The notes below the pieces were generated by a model that had not been told where the DNA came from, did not search any database, and saw nothing but the letters and a program-made list of their open reading frames with translations. Below are positions 52,098 to 60,113 of a stretch of 64,000 nt of DNA, piece after piece (within the stretch, counting starts at the first letter, position 1; the number at the start of each line of letters is the position of its first letter). Source of the stretch: Bacteroidales bacterium UBA5326 (lineage in GTDB: Bacteria; Bacteroidota; Bacteroidia; Bacteroidales; UBA932); NCBI GenBank assembly GCA_002408205.1, contig DHQY01000014.1, forward strand, positions 179,895 through 243,894. Direction: 5' to 3'. The translations under genes and the position numbers were made by a program.

Positions 52098-52739
52098 CTA
52101 AAAGGCTACCCCAAGCGTGAAACTACCTTTGGGAACAACTCCCTTATATCCTAATTCACCAAAATCATCGGGTACCGAAACCACCGACGGGAATTGGGTT
52201 CTGAAGCCTGTAACCTCGGGATACCTGATTCCGCCGCCGATATTCAGGTCCATGGTAAAACGGCCCCACATGAAATGAAGTCCAAACAATACGCCGGCGG
52301 TGAGCGTGTTGTATCGGGTATACAGTTCACTGTTGCTCATAATCCCTATCTCCTGGGGATCTACGTAAGAAGGCAGTGTGTTTTTTTCCTTTGCAAACCG
52401 GTATCCAATATAAGGGCCGGCATAAATCTGTGCTTTGCGGGGCATCCGGGCAAAAAACACTTTGAAAACACCTTCCAGGCCATAGCCTTCCAGCGCGCTG
52501 TAAAAATCATCTTCTGAATGAAACACGGAATCTCCCATTAAAGTAATGGACGGCATGAGCGATAAGGCGAATGTTTCAAAATTTCTCTGGTAGCCCAAAG
52601 CAAAGGTCCCGTCAAAAAAAGCAGACGGAGTAATGAAAAATTCATTTCTGTATCCCAGATCCCGAACGGGTCCGTAACTTTGTGCAAATGCGCTGAAACT
52701 CATTAGTAACAACGCAAAACATAATACCATTCTTTTCAT
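52098..52739 (-). CDS. Outer-membrane beta-barrel protein, unknown function
   Basis: A 213-aa small barrel. The start MKRMVLCFALLLMSFSAFAQ gives a clear signal peptide of 20 residues. The mature part is strand-rich (YRNEFFITPSAFFDGTFALGYQRNFETFALSLMPSITLMG) and ends in a terminal Phe (GSFTLGVAF), typical of Bam-assembled proteins. It has 19 bp to the SIS gene before it and 2 bp to dsbD after it. I do not recognise a specific family. Confidence 0.8.
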   Translation of the reverse strand: MKRMVLCFALLLMSFSAFAQSYGPVRDLGYRNEFFITPSAFFDGTFALGYQRNFETFALSLMPSITLMGDSVFHSEDDFYSALEGYGLEGVFKVFFARMPRKAQIYAGPYIGYRFAKEKNTLPSYVDPQEIGIMSNSELYTRYNTLTAGVLFGLHFMWGRFTMDLNIGGGIRYPEVTGFRTQFPSVVSVPDDFGELGYKGVVPKGSFTLGVAF

Positions 52740-52758
52740 ATTCAAATATTCAGTTTGT

Positions 52759-53520
52759 TTATAATCCAAAAGATCTCTTCTTATATTCATCTATACAGGC
52801 ATTCAGCCGCTCCATAGCCGTTGTGTCTCCGGGTACGTTATGGGACGGGTGGATAAATAGCTTCACGCCCCGGTCTGCAAGCATCTCGGCACAGGTGGTT
52901 ACCGTCATCCATACCAGGGTGATAAAACACATGGTGGACACAGGGCCCACTTTGTCAAAATGGTTTTTCAGAGGAACCGAGGCATCTACCAGCGGTGCAC
53001 AGGAGTCAACTACCACATCGGCCAGTTCAAACAGATTTTTTCCGCTGGAATGCCGGGGTTTTTTACCTTTTGTTTCGGCAGCCGAACCGAATACCACCAC
53101 TTTCATGCCCCGTTTTCTGGCTTCTATGGCCACATCTATATTCACCGCATTGATGCCGGTATGGGAGAATATCCACATGGTGTCACGGGCATCGAAGTTC
53201 CAAGAGCTCATTATGGCGTTGCCATATCCTTCGGCCCGTTCGAGGAACAGGAATTGCTGTATCCCGCTTTCTCCCGTTATACGGGTAAAGAAAGTAAGGG
53301 GCTGTTCAATAAGGGGATGAAAGCCCACAAAACCCCCAATCCGGGGGTACATTTCTTCTATGGGCAGCGTGGCATGTCCGCAACCGAAAGTGTGGACCCA
53401 CCGGTCGCATTCTATGCTGTCCGCCATAAGCCGGGCGGCTTCTTTAATATTATCCAGCTGCGTTTCCTCGATCTTTGTCTGTAACGCACGCACATTATTC
53501 AACCATTCTAACGCCAACAT
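52759..53520 (-). CDS. SIS-domain phosphosugar isomerase/binding protein
   Basis: A 253-aa cytosolic protein of the sugar-isomerase-domain family (like UPF0309). Seen: VHTFGCGHATLPIEEMYPRIGGF with the phosphosugar-binding loop, WIFSHTGINAVNIDVAIEARKRGMKVVVFGS, and KLFIHPSHNVPG near the end. Relatives bind or isomerise amino-sugar phosphates. The MFS transporter and ROK kinase just upstream complete an uptake-phosphorylation-isomerisation set, so an amino sugar or similar substrate is likely but not proven. Confidence 0.85.
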   Translation of the reverse strand: MLALEWLNNVRALQTKIEETQLDNIKEAARLMADSIECDRWVHTFGCGHATLPIEEMYPRIGGFVGFHPLIEQPLTFFTRITGESGIQQFLFLERAEGYGNAIMSSWNFDARDTMWIFSHTGINAVNIDVAIEARKRGMKVVVFGSAAETKGKKPRHSSGKNLFELADVVVDSCAPLVDASVPLKNHFDKVGPVSTMCFITLVWMTVTTCAEMLADRGVKLFIHPSHNVPGDTTAMERLNACIDEYKKRSFGL

Positions 53521-53522
53521 GA

Positions 53523-54671
53523 TTACTTCAATTTTAGTATTGATTTACCTTCAACTTTGAGCATTATTCCGTACAACAACGTCATAAGAGCCCAAACGCC
53601 TAACAAATATAATGGAAAAACACGAATGGAAAGAAAGCCTACCAGTGAATTCAACAGGGTGTTTCCTGCCAGGGCAATCACCAGTGCCATACCTATAGCC
53701 GTTCCCGAAAGATTCTTGAATTCCTGGCCAATATAGGATACAATAATGGGAAACGTGGCCCCGAGGCCGAATCCGATGAAAAATGTAGCCATCATAGGGG
53801 GTAATCCCAGGGCCAGCGAAACAAAACCCAACGCCGAGATACCCAGAAAAATCCACAAGACCTTATGCGGAGCAAACTTAAGCAGGACAAAACTGAGAAT
53901 GATACGGCTTACCGTAATACCTATAACCACAAACATAAGCACGAACAGGGACCGCTGGGAAGAAAGCCCGTATAGCGGAACATCCTGAAGGTACGTCGGG
54001 ATCCAGTTACTGCATAAACCCTCCAGGGCAGACTGAAAGAAGAGAATGAAACTGAAGAAAAGCAGCACGGGCTTTTTAACAAGCGCCAGACCGTCTTTAA
54101 GGGAAATCCGCTGTTTTGCCTTTTCCGCGGGGAACCGGATAATACTGAAGTACACAAAAGCAATGAACAGAATAAAGGACACATACCGGAGAATAACCGT
54201 ATAGGGTACCCGGTCAAAAACGCCCAGTAACAAAGGCATGAAAATAGCACCCATTCCATAAAAAACTCCCAGAATACTCAAATTCGAACTTCTTTTGCGA
54301 TCATCCGACGCATCGGCCACAATGGCATCGCTTGCCCCGTTAAGCATGCCTCCCCCCGTACCGATAAGTAAGATACAAACCACAAGCCACGGCATAGTTC
54401 GGAAATGAACCAGCCCGGTCATACCCAAAATCACCAGAGCGGCTGCCGTCTGGAAAGGAAGTTTATAACCGTAACGATCACACCAGGGTCCAAAAATAAT
54501 TGACCCCAAAAGGACACCAAAAGGCAATACGCCGGCCAACGTTGAAGCCTGCGCCATATCCAGGCCCAGAGATTCCCTAAGTGAGGGCAGAATGGAGCCC
54601 AGGGTAAGGAAAGAGATTCCAAAAAAGGTCATTCCCAGATACCCGGCCCAAAGAGCTTTACGAGATTCCAT
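53523..54671 (-). CDS. MFS transporter, probably sugar
   Basis: A 382-aa inner-membrane transporter with about 12 helices. The loop 2-3 motif is degenerate but visible (GPWCDRYGYKLPF). Central SNLSILGVFYGMGAIFMP and C-terminal ATFPIIVSYIGQEF are consistent with the sugar-porter-like branch that includes FucP relatives. Gaps of 2 bp to both the ROK kinase upstream and the SIS gene downstream argue that it imports the sugar they process. Confidence 0.88.
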   Translation of the reverse strand: MESRKALWAGYLGMTFFGISFLTLGSILPSLRESLGLDMAQASTLAGVLPFGVLLGSIIFGPWCDRYGYKLPFQTAAALVILGMTGLVHFRTMPWLVVCILLIGTGGGMLNGASDAIVADASDDRKRSSNLSILGVFYGMGAIFMPLLLGVFDRVPYTVILRYVSFILFIAFVYFSIIRFPAEKAKQRISLKDGLALVKKPVLLFFSFILFFQSALEGLCSNWIPTYLQDVPLYGLSSQRSLFVLMFVVIGITVSRIILSFVLLKFAPHKVLWIFLGISALGFVSLALGLPPMMATFFIGFGLGATFPIIVSYIGQEFKNLSGTAIGMALVIALAGNTLLNSLVGFLSIRVFPLYLLGVWALMTLLYGIMLKVEGKSILKLK

Positions 54672-54673
54672 AT

Positions 54674-55594
54674 TTATTGTTTGAATGAATCGATCGCCAC
54701 TTTACCCGCGCCGTAAAGGCCGGCCAGCTGCGACAATCCGGTTTGAGTGAATGTGCATTGTCTGATGCTTACAGGCTGTGCCCATTTGCAGGCTTCATAA
54801 TATATTCTTTCCAGAAAAGCGGCAGCAGGTCCGAATACCCCGCCTCCCCAAACAATCATGGAAGGATTGAACAGGCTTACCAGGTTGGCCGAGGCCATTC
54901 CCCAACATTCAATAGCCTTGTCTATTACCCTTAATGCCACCGTATTTCCGCGTTCATAAGCCTCAAAAACAGATTTGGTATTTTTATAGACTCCCGGCTG
55001 TCCCGACAATTTGCGAGCCTGGGCGGCAATGCCGGTCCCGGAAGCATACGTTTCAAAACAACCGCAAAGCGAATATTCTTCAGAAAAAGGAGAATGGAGG
55101 CCCATCCATCCGATAGCGCCCACGACGTCTGCATTTCCGTGCAACACCCTGTCATCAATGAGGATCCCGGCCCCAATGCCCGTTCCCACTGACAAATAAA
55201 TGGCATTGTGGCAGCCTTGCGCCACCCCCTTCCATACTTCGCCCAGAATATAACAGGTCCTGTCACTTTCAACAAGAACACGGGTATTTGGAATGGCTTC
55301 TGCCAGAAAATCCTTTAAAGGAAAATTTTCCCAGCCGGGAATATTGGGAGCCCAAATCCTGTTGGTTTTGCTGTTTGCTATGCCGGGTACACAAATGCCT
55401 ATGCACTTCTCTTCCTGCATATCCAGGTTAAGGTCTTCGAGCAGCGCAGAACAAAGATCCGCAATTAATGCCGCAACATGAGTTCCGGTTCTGCCTTCCA
55501 GCAGAGCCGACCGTGTGCCTGTCATTTCTCCGTTTTCAGAAAAATGTGCGGCAACCACCTTTGTTCCGCCAAGATCAATACCAATGACCTGCAT
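54674..55594 (-). CDS. ROK-family sugar kinase with altered zinc motif
   Basis: A 306-aa kinase. The ATP loop is IGIDLGGTKVVAAHF (4-18), the sugar-binding stretch is SVGTGIGAGILIDDRVLHG, and a second phosphate loop is seen at NPSMIVWGGGVFG. The normal ROK zinc site (GH...CxCGxxGCxE) is degraded: the His is Trp (GAIGWMGLHS) and the Cys cluster reads YSLCGCFETYASG, with two of the usual Cys absent. The acid-base Glu in CFE is kept. It probably phosphorylates the sugar brought in by the adjacent MFS protein. Confidence 0.88.
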   Translation of the reverse strand: MQVIGIDLGGTKVVAAHFSENGEMTGTRSALLEGRTGTHVAALIADLCSALLEDLNLDMQEEKCIGICVPGIANSKTNRIWAPNIPGWENFPLKDFLAEAIPNTRVLVESDRTCYILGEVWKGVAQGCHNAIYLSVGTGIGAGILIDDRVLHGNADVVGAIGWMGLHSPFSEEYSLCGCFETYASGTGIAAQARKLSGQPGVYKNTKSVFEAYERGNTVALRVIDKAIECWGMASANLVSLFNPSMIVWGGGVFGPAAAFLERIYYEACKWAQPVSIRQCTFTQTGLSQLAGLYGAGKVAIDSFKQ

Positions 55595-55602
55595 AGAGTA
55601 TC

Positions 55603-56169
55603 CTAAATTAACTTAACACCCAGGTTTTTCATGTTTTCTATAGCTGCCCTGTGTTCTTTCTGGCTCACGTAGCCCAGCCCTTCCAGCAACACCTGAACCT
55701 CGAATTCTGCCTCTACAAGATCCTTAACGGTCTCAAAAACACAGAATTCTGTGGCAACTCCACTTACTATGACGGATTTGGTCAATACGTCCTTTAACCT
55801 GACCCCGTCGGCACGGATCGCATTAAAGGCCGAATATTCTTCTTTGTCTGCCTGAGTTCCTTTTTTGAAGATCCTGGTCAGGTGCGGTCTGTGAGAAGGT
55901 TCGTTAAGCCGCGTATAATACGACAAATGTATTTCCTGGCCCAGAGTATTCACAACACAATGGGCAGGCCAGACGCCTCCGTTTTCGGTAAACGAGCAAT
56001 GATTGGCCGGATGTGCATCGCAAACGTAAATAACCTTATCGTTCGGATGCAAAGTAATATAGTTAATACTATGATTCATTGCATTTTCCGCATTAAGACA
56101 GGCCATGGGGCCAGAAATAAAATCATTGAGCATATCCACCACTATATGGGTCTTCTGATTACCGTACAT
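55603..56169 (-). CDS. pncA: Nicotinamidase
   Basis: Hydrolyses nicotinamide to nicotinate for NAD salvage. The 188-aa isochorismatase-fold protein has the catalytic triad Asp12 (VVDMLNDF), Lys103 (FKKGTQ) and Cys143 (GVATEFCVFETV), and metal ligands Asp51, His53 (CDAHPANHCSF) and His70 (WPAHCV). Its 5' end overlaps pncB, which uses its product, by 11 bp. Confidence 0.94.
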   Translation of the reverse strand: MYGNQKTHIVVDMLNDFISGPMACLNAENAMNHSINYITLHPNDKVIYVCDAHPANHCSFTENGGVWPAHCVVNTLGQEIHLSYYTRLNEPSHRPHLTRIFKKGTQADKEEYSAFNAIRADGVRLKDVLTKSVIVSGVATEFCVFETVKDLVEAEFEVQVLLEGLGYVSQKEHRAAIENMKNLGVKLI

Positions 56170-57628
56170 AATCCAATTCTTCTTTAATTTTATAAATCAA
56201 CTTCATTTTCAAATCATACAAACCATCTGAAATATCCACTTTATGATAATGCGGGTTAATTATCCTGCGTTCGGTCGGGTTCATTTTTGAAAGCGCCCTC
56301 AGGTAACAGTCCCTCTTTTCCTGTGCCGTATTGTCGGCAATGATACGGACCCCGTTTTCCATATATTTCTTCTGCAGTATCTCGCAGGTATAGGTTCCTT
56401 CACGGTAAGTGGTGGTACGCGTCCTGTCATTTTCATCCTGCAATACAATGGTGCGGCCGGCTTCAATGTCATCGGTCATCCGGTCGCCACGGAGGCAGGT
56501 AACATCGGCCTTGTTCTCATCATCTACAAAGACCCGGTATGTGACCTGAAATCCCGGGTTAATGACCTTAGCCTTATCCTCCGAACGTTTTAGCACAGGG
56601 GTATCCCCTATCTGAACCATTTTGTATACATTCCCGAAACAGGGATTGTCCCGGCTCGTGGCAATGGCATCGCCCACGCCATAGAAATCAATGGCAGCAT
56701 TCTGACGTTCCAGATCGGCAATCAGGTATTCATCCAATGCATTGGTAGCAAAGATCCTGCACTCAGAAAGACCTGCTTTATCCAGCATTTCCCTGCATTT
56801 ACGCGAAAGATAAGCCAGGTCGCCGCTATCGAGCCTTATACCGTAAAAAGGCTTGTAATCATTATTAATACCGTTCTCTTTGAAAGACTCAATGGCATTC
56901 AAAATACCGGATTTAAGCGTGTCGTATGTATCTATCAGAAGAATAAGGCCTTCACCTAAATGGCTCGCTATATAGGCATTGAAGGCTTCGCGTTCGCTTT
57001 TTACACTGCAACCGAATGCCGTAACAAAACTGTGTGCCATAGTGCCGGAAGAAGGAATCCCGAATTCAGTGGTAGCCAGAATATTTGAGGTATTCAAACA
57101 ACCCCCTATATACGCCGCTTTGGCCCCGTGCTGTGCCGCCCAGGGGCCGTGAGCCCGCCGGGAACCGAATTCGCTCACAGGCTTTGAGGTACTGCGAGTG
57201 ACACGCGAAGCCTTTGTCGCCACTGCCATTTGATGATTCATTATACATAAAAGAGGCGTTTCAAGCACCTGCGCTTCCAGCAGTGGGGCTCTGACAGTTA
57301 TAACGGGTTGACCCGGAAAAGCTATCTGGCCTTCATCCATGGCATAGATATCGCCTGTAAAACGCATGGTGGCAAGAAAGTCACAGAATGGAGCGTACTG
57401 CGGTTCCGGCAGAAATTTCTTAAAAAAAGAAACGGGTTTCGACCCGAAACCCCGGACCATTTCCAGCACTTCGTTAATACCGCTGACGACAGCCCAGTTA
57501 TTATTATCGGGCGCCTTCCGGTAGAACATATTGAATATGGCCGGCACCTTATCCAACCCCGTATCCCTAAAGGTTTTCCCCATAGTATACTGGTATTTGT
57601 CAGAACAATAAGAATGGCACATAATCAT
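56159..57628 (-). CDS. pncB: Nicotinate phosphoribosyltransferase
   Basis: Converts nicotinate to nicotinate mononucleotide. The start at 57628 (MIMCHSYCSDKYQYTMGKTF) gives 489 aa; the frame is open 71 codons further, but that part overlaps the divergent gpsA gene and is not protein-like. ATG 57622 is an alternative. Seen: TSKPVSEFGSRRAHGPWAAQHGAKAAYIGG with the phosphoribosylated His region, FGIPSSGTMAHSFV, and GIRLDSGDLAYLS. It is the first gene of the operon that ends with the symporter at 48787. Confidence 0.94.
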   Translation of the reverse strand: MIMCHSYCSDKYQYTMGKTFRDTGLDKVPAIFNMFYRKAPDNNNWAVVSGINEVLEMVRGFGSKPVSFFKKFLPEPQYAPFCDFLATMRFTGDIYAMDEGQIAFPGQPVITVRAPLLEAQVLETPLLCIMNHQMAVATKASRVTRSTSKPVSEFGSRRAHGPWAAQHGAKAAYIGGCLNTSNILATTEFGIPSSGTMAHSFVTAFGCSVKSEREAFNAYIASHLGEGLILLIDTYDTLKSGILNAIESFKENGINNDYKPFYGIRLDSGDLAYLSRKCREMLDKAGLSECRIFATNALDEYLIADLERQNAAIDFYGVGDAIATSRDNPCFGNVYKMVQIGDTPVLKRSEDKAKVINPGFQVTYRVFVDDENKADVTCLRGDRMTDDIEAGRTIVLQDENDRTRTTTYREGTYTCEILQKKYMENGVRIIADNTAQEKRDCYLRALSKMNPTERRIINPHYHKVDISDGLYDLKMKLIYKIKEELDYVR

Positions 57629-57636
57629 AATTTGTA

Positions 57637-57665
57637 CAAAGGTAGACAAATAAACCGTATCTTTG
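57637..57665. promoter_or_regulatory. Interlocked divergent -7 boxes (pncB / gpsA)
   Basis: CAAAGGTA (57637-57644) is a leftward TACCTTTG box ending 8 nt before the pncB ATG. TATCTTTG (57658-57665) is a rightward box 21 nt before gpsA. They are 13 bp apart. For gpsA a TTTG at 57631-57634 is 23 bp upstream, slightly too far. Simultaneous use of both is unlikely. Confidence 0.5.
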
Positions 57666-57686
57666 GGCGTTTTCATCAATGAAACT

Positions 57687-58700
57687 ATGGGAAGAGTTTT
57701 TGACAACAATAATACTAAATACGCTGTAATCGGGTCCGGCAGTTGGGCGACCGCTCTGATCAAAATACTGCTCGACACCCAGTCAGAGGTAGGATGGTTT
57801 GTCAGGGAGCAGGATATGATAGATTCGATCATGGAAAACAACAGGAACCCGAAATATCTTCAGGCAGCCGAGCTCGATGCCTCACGGCTGTATATGAATA
57901 CCGACATTAACAAAATAGTGGAATACGCCGATGTTCTGGTCTTCTGTATCCCTTCCACTTATTTTATCAGCGAAATGATCCGCCTGTCGGTATCGCTGGA
58001 AAATAAGTTCATTGTCACGGCTATCAAGGGACTGATTCCCGAGAGGAACATATCCATAACCGAGTATTTTAACCGTATCCACCAGATCCCCTATGATAAC
58101 ATTGGGGTAATAGCGGGACCTGTCCACGCAGAAGAAGTCGCTATGGAAAGACTCTCCTACCTGTGTGTAACCTGTAAAAAAGAGAGAACTGCCCTCAATC
58201 TGGCCGAAGCTTTTAATTGCAGCTACATGCGTACCAGTATAGGGACGGATATTTACGGACTGGAATACGCCGTAGTGCTAAAAAATATCTATGCCATTGC
58301 CACCGGCGTAAGCAGGGCATTGGGCTACGGAGACAATTTTCAGGCGGTACTCGTCTCCTGTGCCTATCAGGAAATGAGGTTATTCCTGAACCGGACCTAT
58401 CCCGAGAAATCACGCAACACCGCGCAATCTGCCTTTTTGGGCGACCTGCTGGTGACCTGCTATTCTCAGTTCAGCCGGAACCGTTCGTTCGGGAACATGG
58501 TAGGTCAGGGTTATTCCATAAAAGCCGCTCAGCTGGAAATGAACATGGTGGCGGAAGGTTATTATGCCACCGCATGTATTCATGAAATAAACCGCAAGTA
58601 CAACCTGCATATGCCCATTGCAGAAGCCATGTACAAAATTCTTTATGAGTTCCGTTCTCCGGCTATAGTGTTCAAAGCCTTATGTCAACATTTAAAATAA
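57687..58700 (+). CDS. gpsA: Glycerol-3-phosphate dehydrogenase (NAD(P)+)
   Basis: Makes sn-glycerol-3-phosphate from dihydroxyacetone phosphate for phospholipids. The start MGRVFDNNNTKYAVIGSGSWATALIK gives 337 aa with the Rossmann GSGSWATA at about residues 14-21. Further blocks are VTAIKGLIPE, GPVHAEEVA (with the catalytic-Lys region after it), AVVLKNIYAIATGVSRALGYGDN and FLGDLLVTCYSQFSRNRSFG. A TTG eight codons earlier is not used. pgi follows 7 bp downstream, the usual Bacteroidales pairing; lysS, often upstream, is absent. Confidence 0.95.
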   Translation: MGRVFDNNNTKYAVIGSGSWATALIKILLDTQSEVGWFVREQDMIDSIMENNRNPKYLQAAELDASRLYMNTDINKIVEYADVLVFCIPSTYFISEMIRLSVSLENKFIVTAIKGLIPERNISITEYFNRIHQIPYDNIGVIAGPVHAEEVAMERLSYLCVTCKKERTALNLAEAFNCSYMRTSIGTDIYGLEYAVVLKNIYAIATGVSRALGYGDNFQAVLVSCAYQEMRLFLNRTYPEKSRNTAQSAFLGDLLVTCYSQFSRNRSFGNMVGQGYSIKAAQLEMNMVAEGYYATACIHEINRKYNLHMPIAEAMYKILYEFRSPAIVFKALCQHLK

Positions 58701-58707
58701 ACAATCT

Positions 58708-60042
58708 ATGCAATCCATAAAAATAAATACAAAAGCGACACGTTCCTTTATTCCTGACGCCGAGCTGGAAAACTGGACGAATCGTTCGCTTCAGGCCTTG
58801 TCCCTGCTGCATTCGGGAAAAGGAAAAGGCGCAGATTTCCTGGGATGGATTAACCTTCCCTCCTCGGCCACTCCCGCTCTTGTGGGGCAGATTGAAGAAA
58901 TATGCAGCGACTGGAACAGGGATATTGACCTTGTCGTTGTTATTGGCATTGGGGGATCATATCTCGGAGCCAAAGCCGTCATAGAGGCATTGTCTCATTC
59001 TTTTGCCGGACTTCTGAAAACCCCCGGGCCGCGTGTGGTTTTTGCCGGACAGAATATAAGTGAAGACTACCTGGCCGAACTGGAGGATCTCATGAAAGAA
59101 CATTCAGTAGCCTGCGTAGTAATATCCAAATCGGGAACAACCACCGAACCTGCCATTGCGTTCAGACTTGTTAAGAAATTTATTATAGACAAATACGGCA
59201 TTGAGGAAGCCAAAAGACGTATTGTAGCTGTAACCGACAAAGCCCGTGGAGCCCTTCGCACCATGGTCAACGGGGAAGGGTACCGCAGCTTTATCATACC
59301 GGATAATGTGGGAGGCCGGTTTTCCGTATTCACCCCGGTGGGCCTGCTTCCCATTGCCCTGGCAGGTATTGACATCAAAGAGCTTCTCTCTGGTGCCGAA
59401 AAAATGGAACAGATTTCTGCTGAACTTTCTGCCGGTAACCCTGCCATAGAATATGCCGCCATCCGGAATGCATTGTATGCTAAAGGAAAGAAGGTGGAAC
59501 TTCTTGTTAATTATCATCCTAAGCTGCATTATGTTACTGAATGGTGGAAGCAGTTGTACGGAGAAAGCGAAGGCAAGGGGCATAAAGGCATCTTCCCCGC
59601 CGGTGTTGATTTTACAACCGACCTGCATTCCATGGGCCAATACATTCAGGATGGTGAGAGACACCTTTTCGAAACCGTGCTTAGTATAGCTGCGCCAGAA
59701 CGTTCACTGACCATTGGTCGTGACGGACAGGACCTGGACGGGTTGAATTTCCTTGCGGGAAAACACGTAGACGAATGCAACAAAATGGCCGAACTGGGTA
59801 CACGTCTTGCCCATACGGACGGAGGCGTACCGAATATCCTCATTGAAATCCCTTCGCTAAACGCTTTCCATCTGGGAGCCCTGCTTTATTTCTTTGAAAA
59901 AGCCTGTGGTATAAGCGGATACGTTCTTGACGTAAACCCGTTCGACCAGGAGGGTGTGGAAGCTTACAAAAAAAATATGTTTGCTTTACTCAACAAGCCC
60001 GGTTTTGAGGCCCAGGGTGAAGCGCTCCGAAAGAGAATCTAG
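58708..60042 (+). CDS. pgi: Glucose-6-phosphate isomerase
   Basis: Interconverts glucose-6-phosphate and fructose-6-phosphate. The 444-aa short bacterial form has VVVIGIGGSYLGAKAVIEAL (phosphate-binding), VVISKSGTTTEPAIAFRLVK, GGRFSVFTPVGLLPIALAG and the catalytic stretch around DLHSMGQYIQDG. It is the second gene of gpsA-pgi and ends before a hairpin that likely terminates the transcript. Confidence 0.97.
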   Translation: MQSIKINTKATRSFIPDAELENWTNRSLQALSLLHSGKGKGADFLGWINLPSSATPALVGQIEEICSDWNRDIDLVVVIGIGGSYLGAKAVIEALSHSFAGLLKTPGPRVVFAGQNISEDYLAELEDLMKEHSVACVVISKSGTTTEPAIAFRLVKKFIIDKYGIEEAKRRIVAVTDKARGALRTMVNGEGYRSFIIPDNVGGRFSVFTPVGLLPIALAGIDIKELLSGAEKMEQISAELSAGNPAIEYAAIRNALYAKGKKVELLVNYHPKLHYVTEWWKQLYGESEGKGHKGIFPAGVDFTTDLHSMGQYIQDGERHLFETVLSIAAPERSLTIGRDGQDLDGLNFLAGKHVDECNKMAELGTRLAHTDGGVPNILIEIPSLNAFHLGALLYFFEKACGISGYVLDVNPFDQEGVEAYKKNMFALLNKPGFEAQGEALRKRI

Positions 60043-60061
60043 TGTCGCTGTCAGTTTTCAG

Positions 60062-60113
60062 TGCCCTGATATCTGGAGAAGTGCATAACCATTTTATCAG
60101 GGCATGATTTTTA
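60062..60113 (+). terminator. Long-loop terminator between pgi and GH31
   Basis: TGCCCTGATA (60062-60071) and TATCAGGGCA (60095-60104) form a perfect 10-bp stem with a 23-nt loop, followed by a T-rich run. The right arm contains the GH31 stop codon and last codons, so the 3' end of that convergent gene doubles as part of the terminator. It would mainly stop pgi transcripts. Confidence 0.6.
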
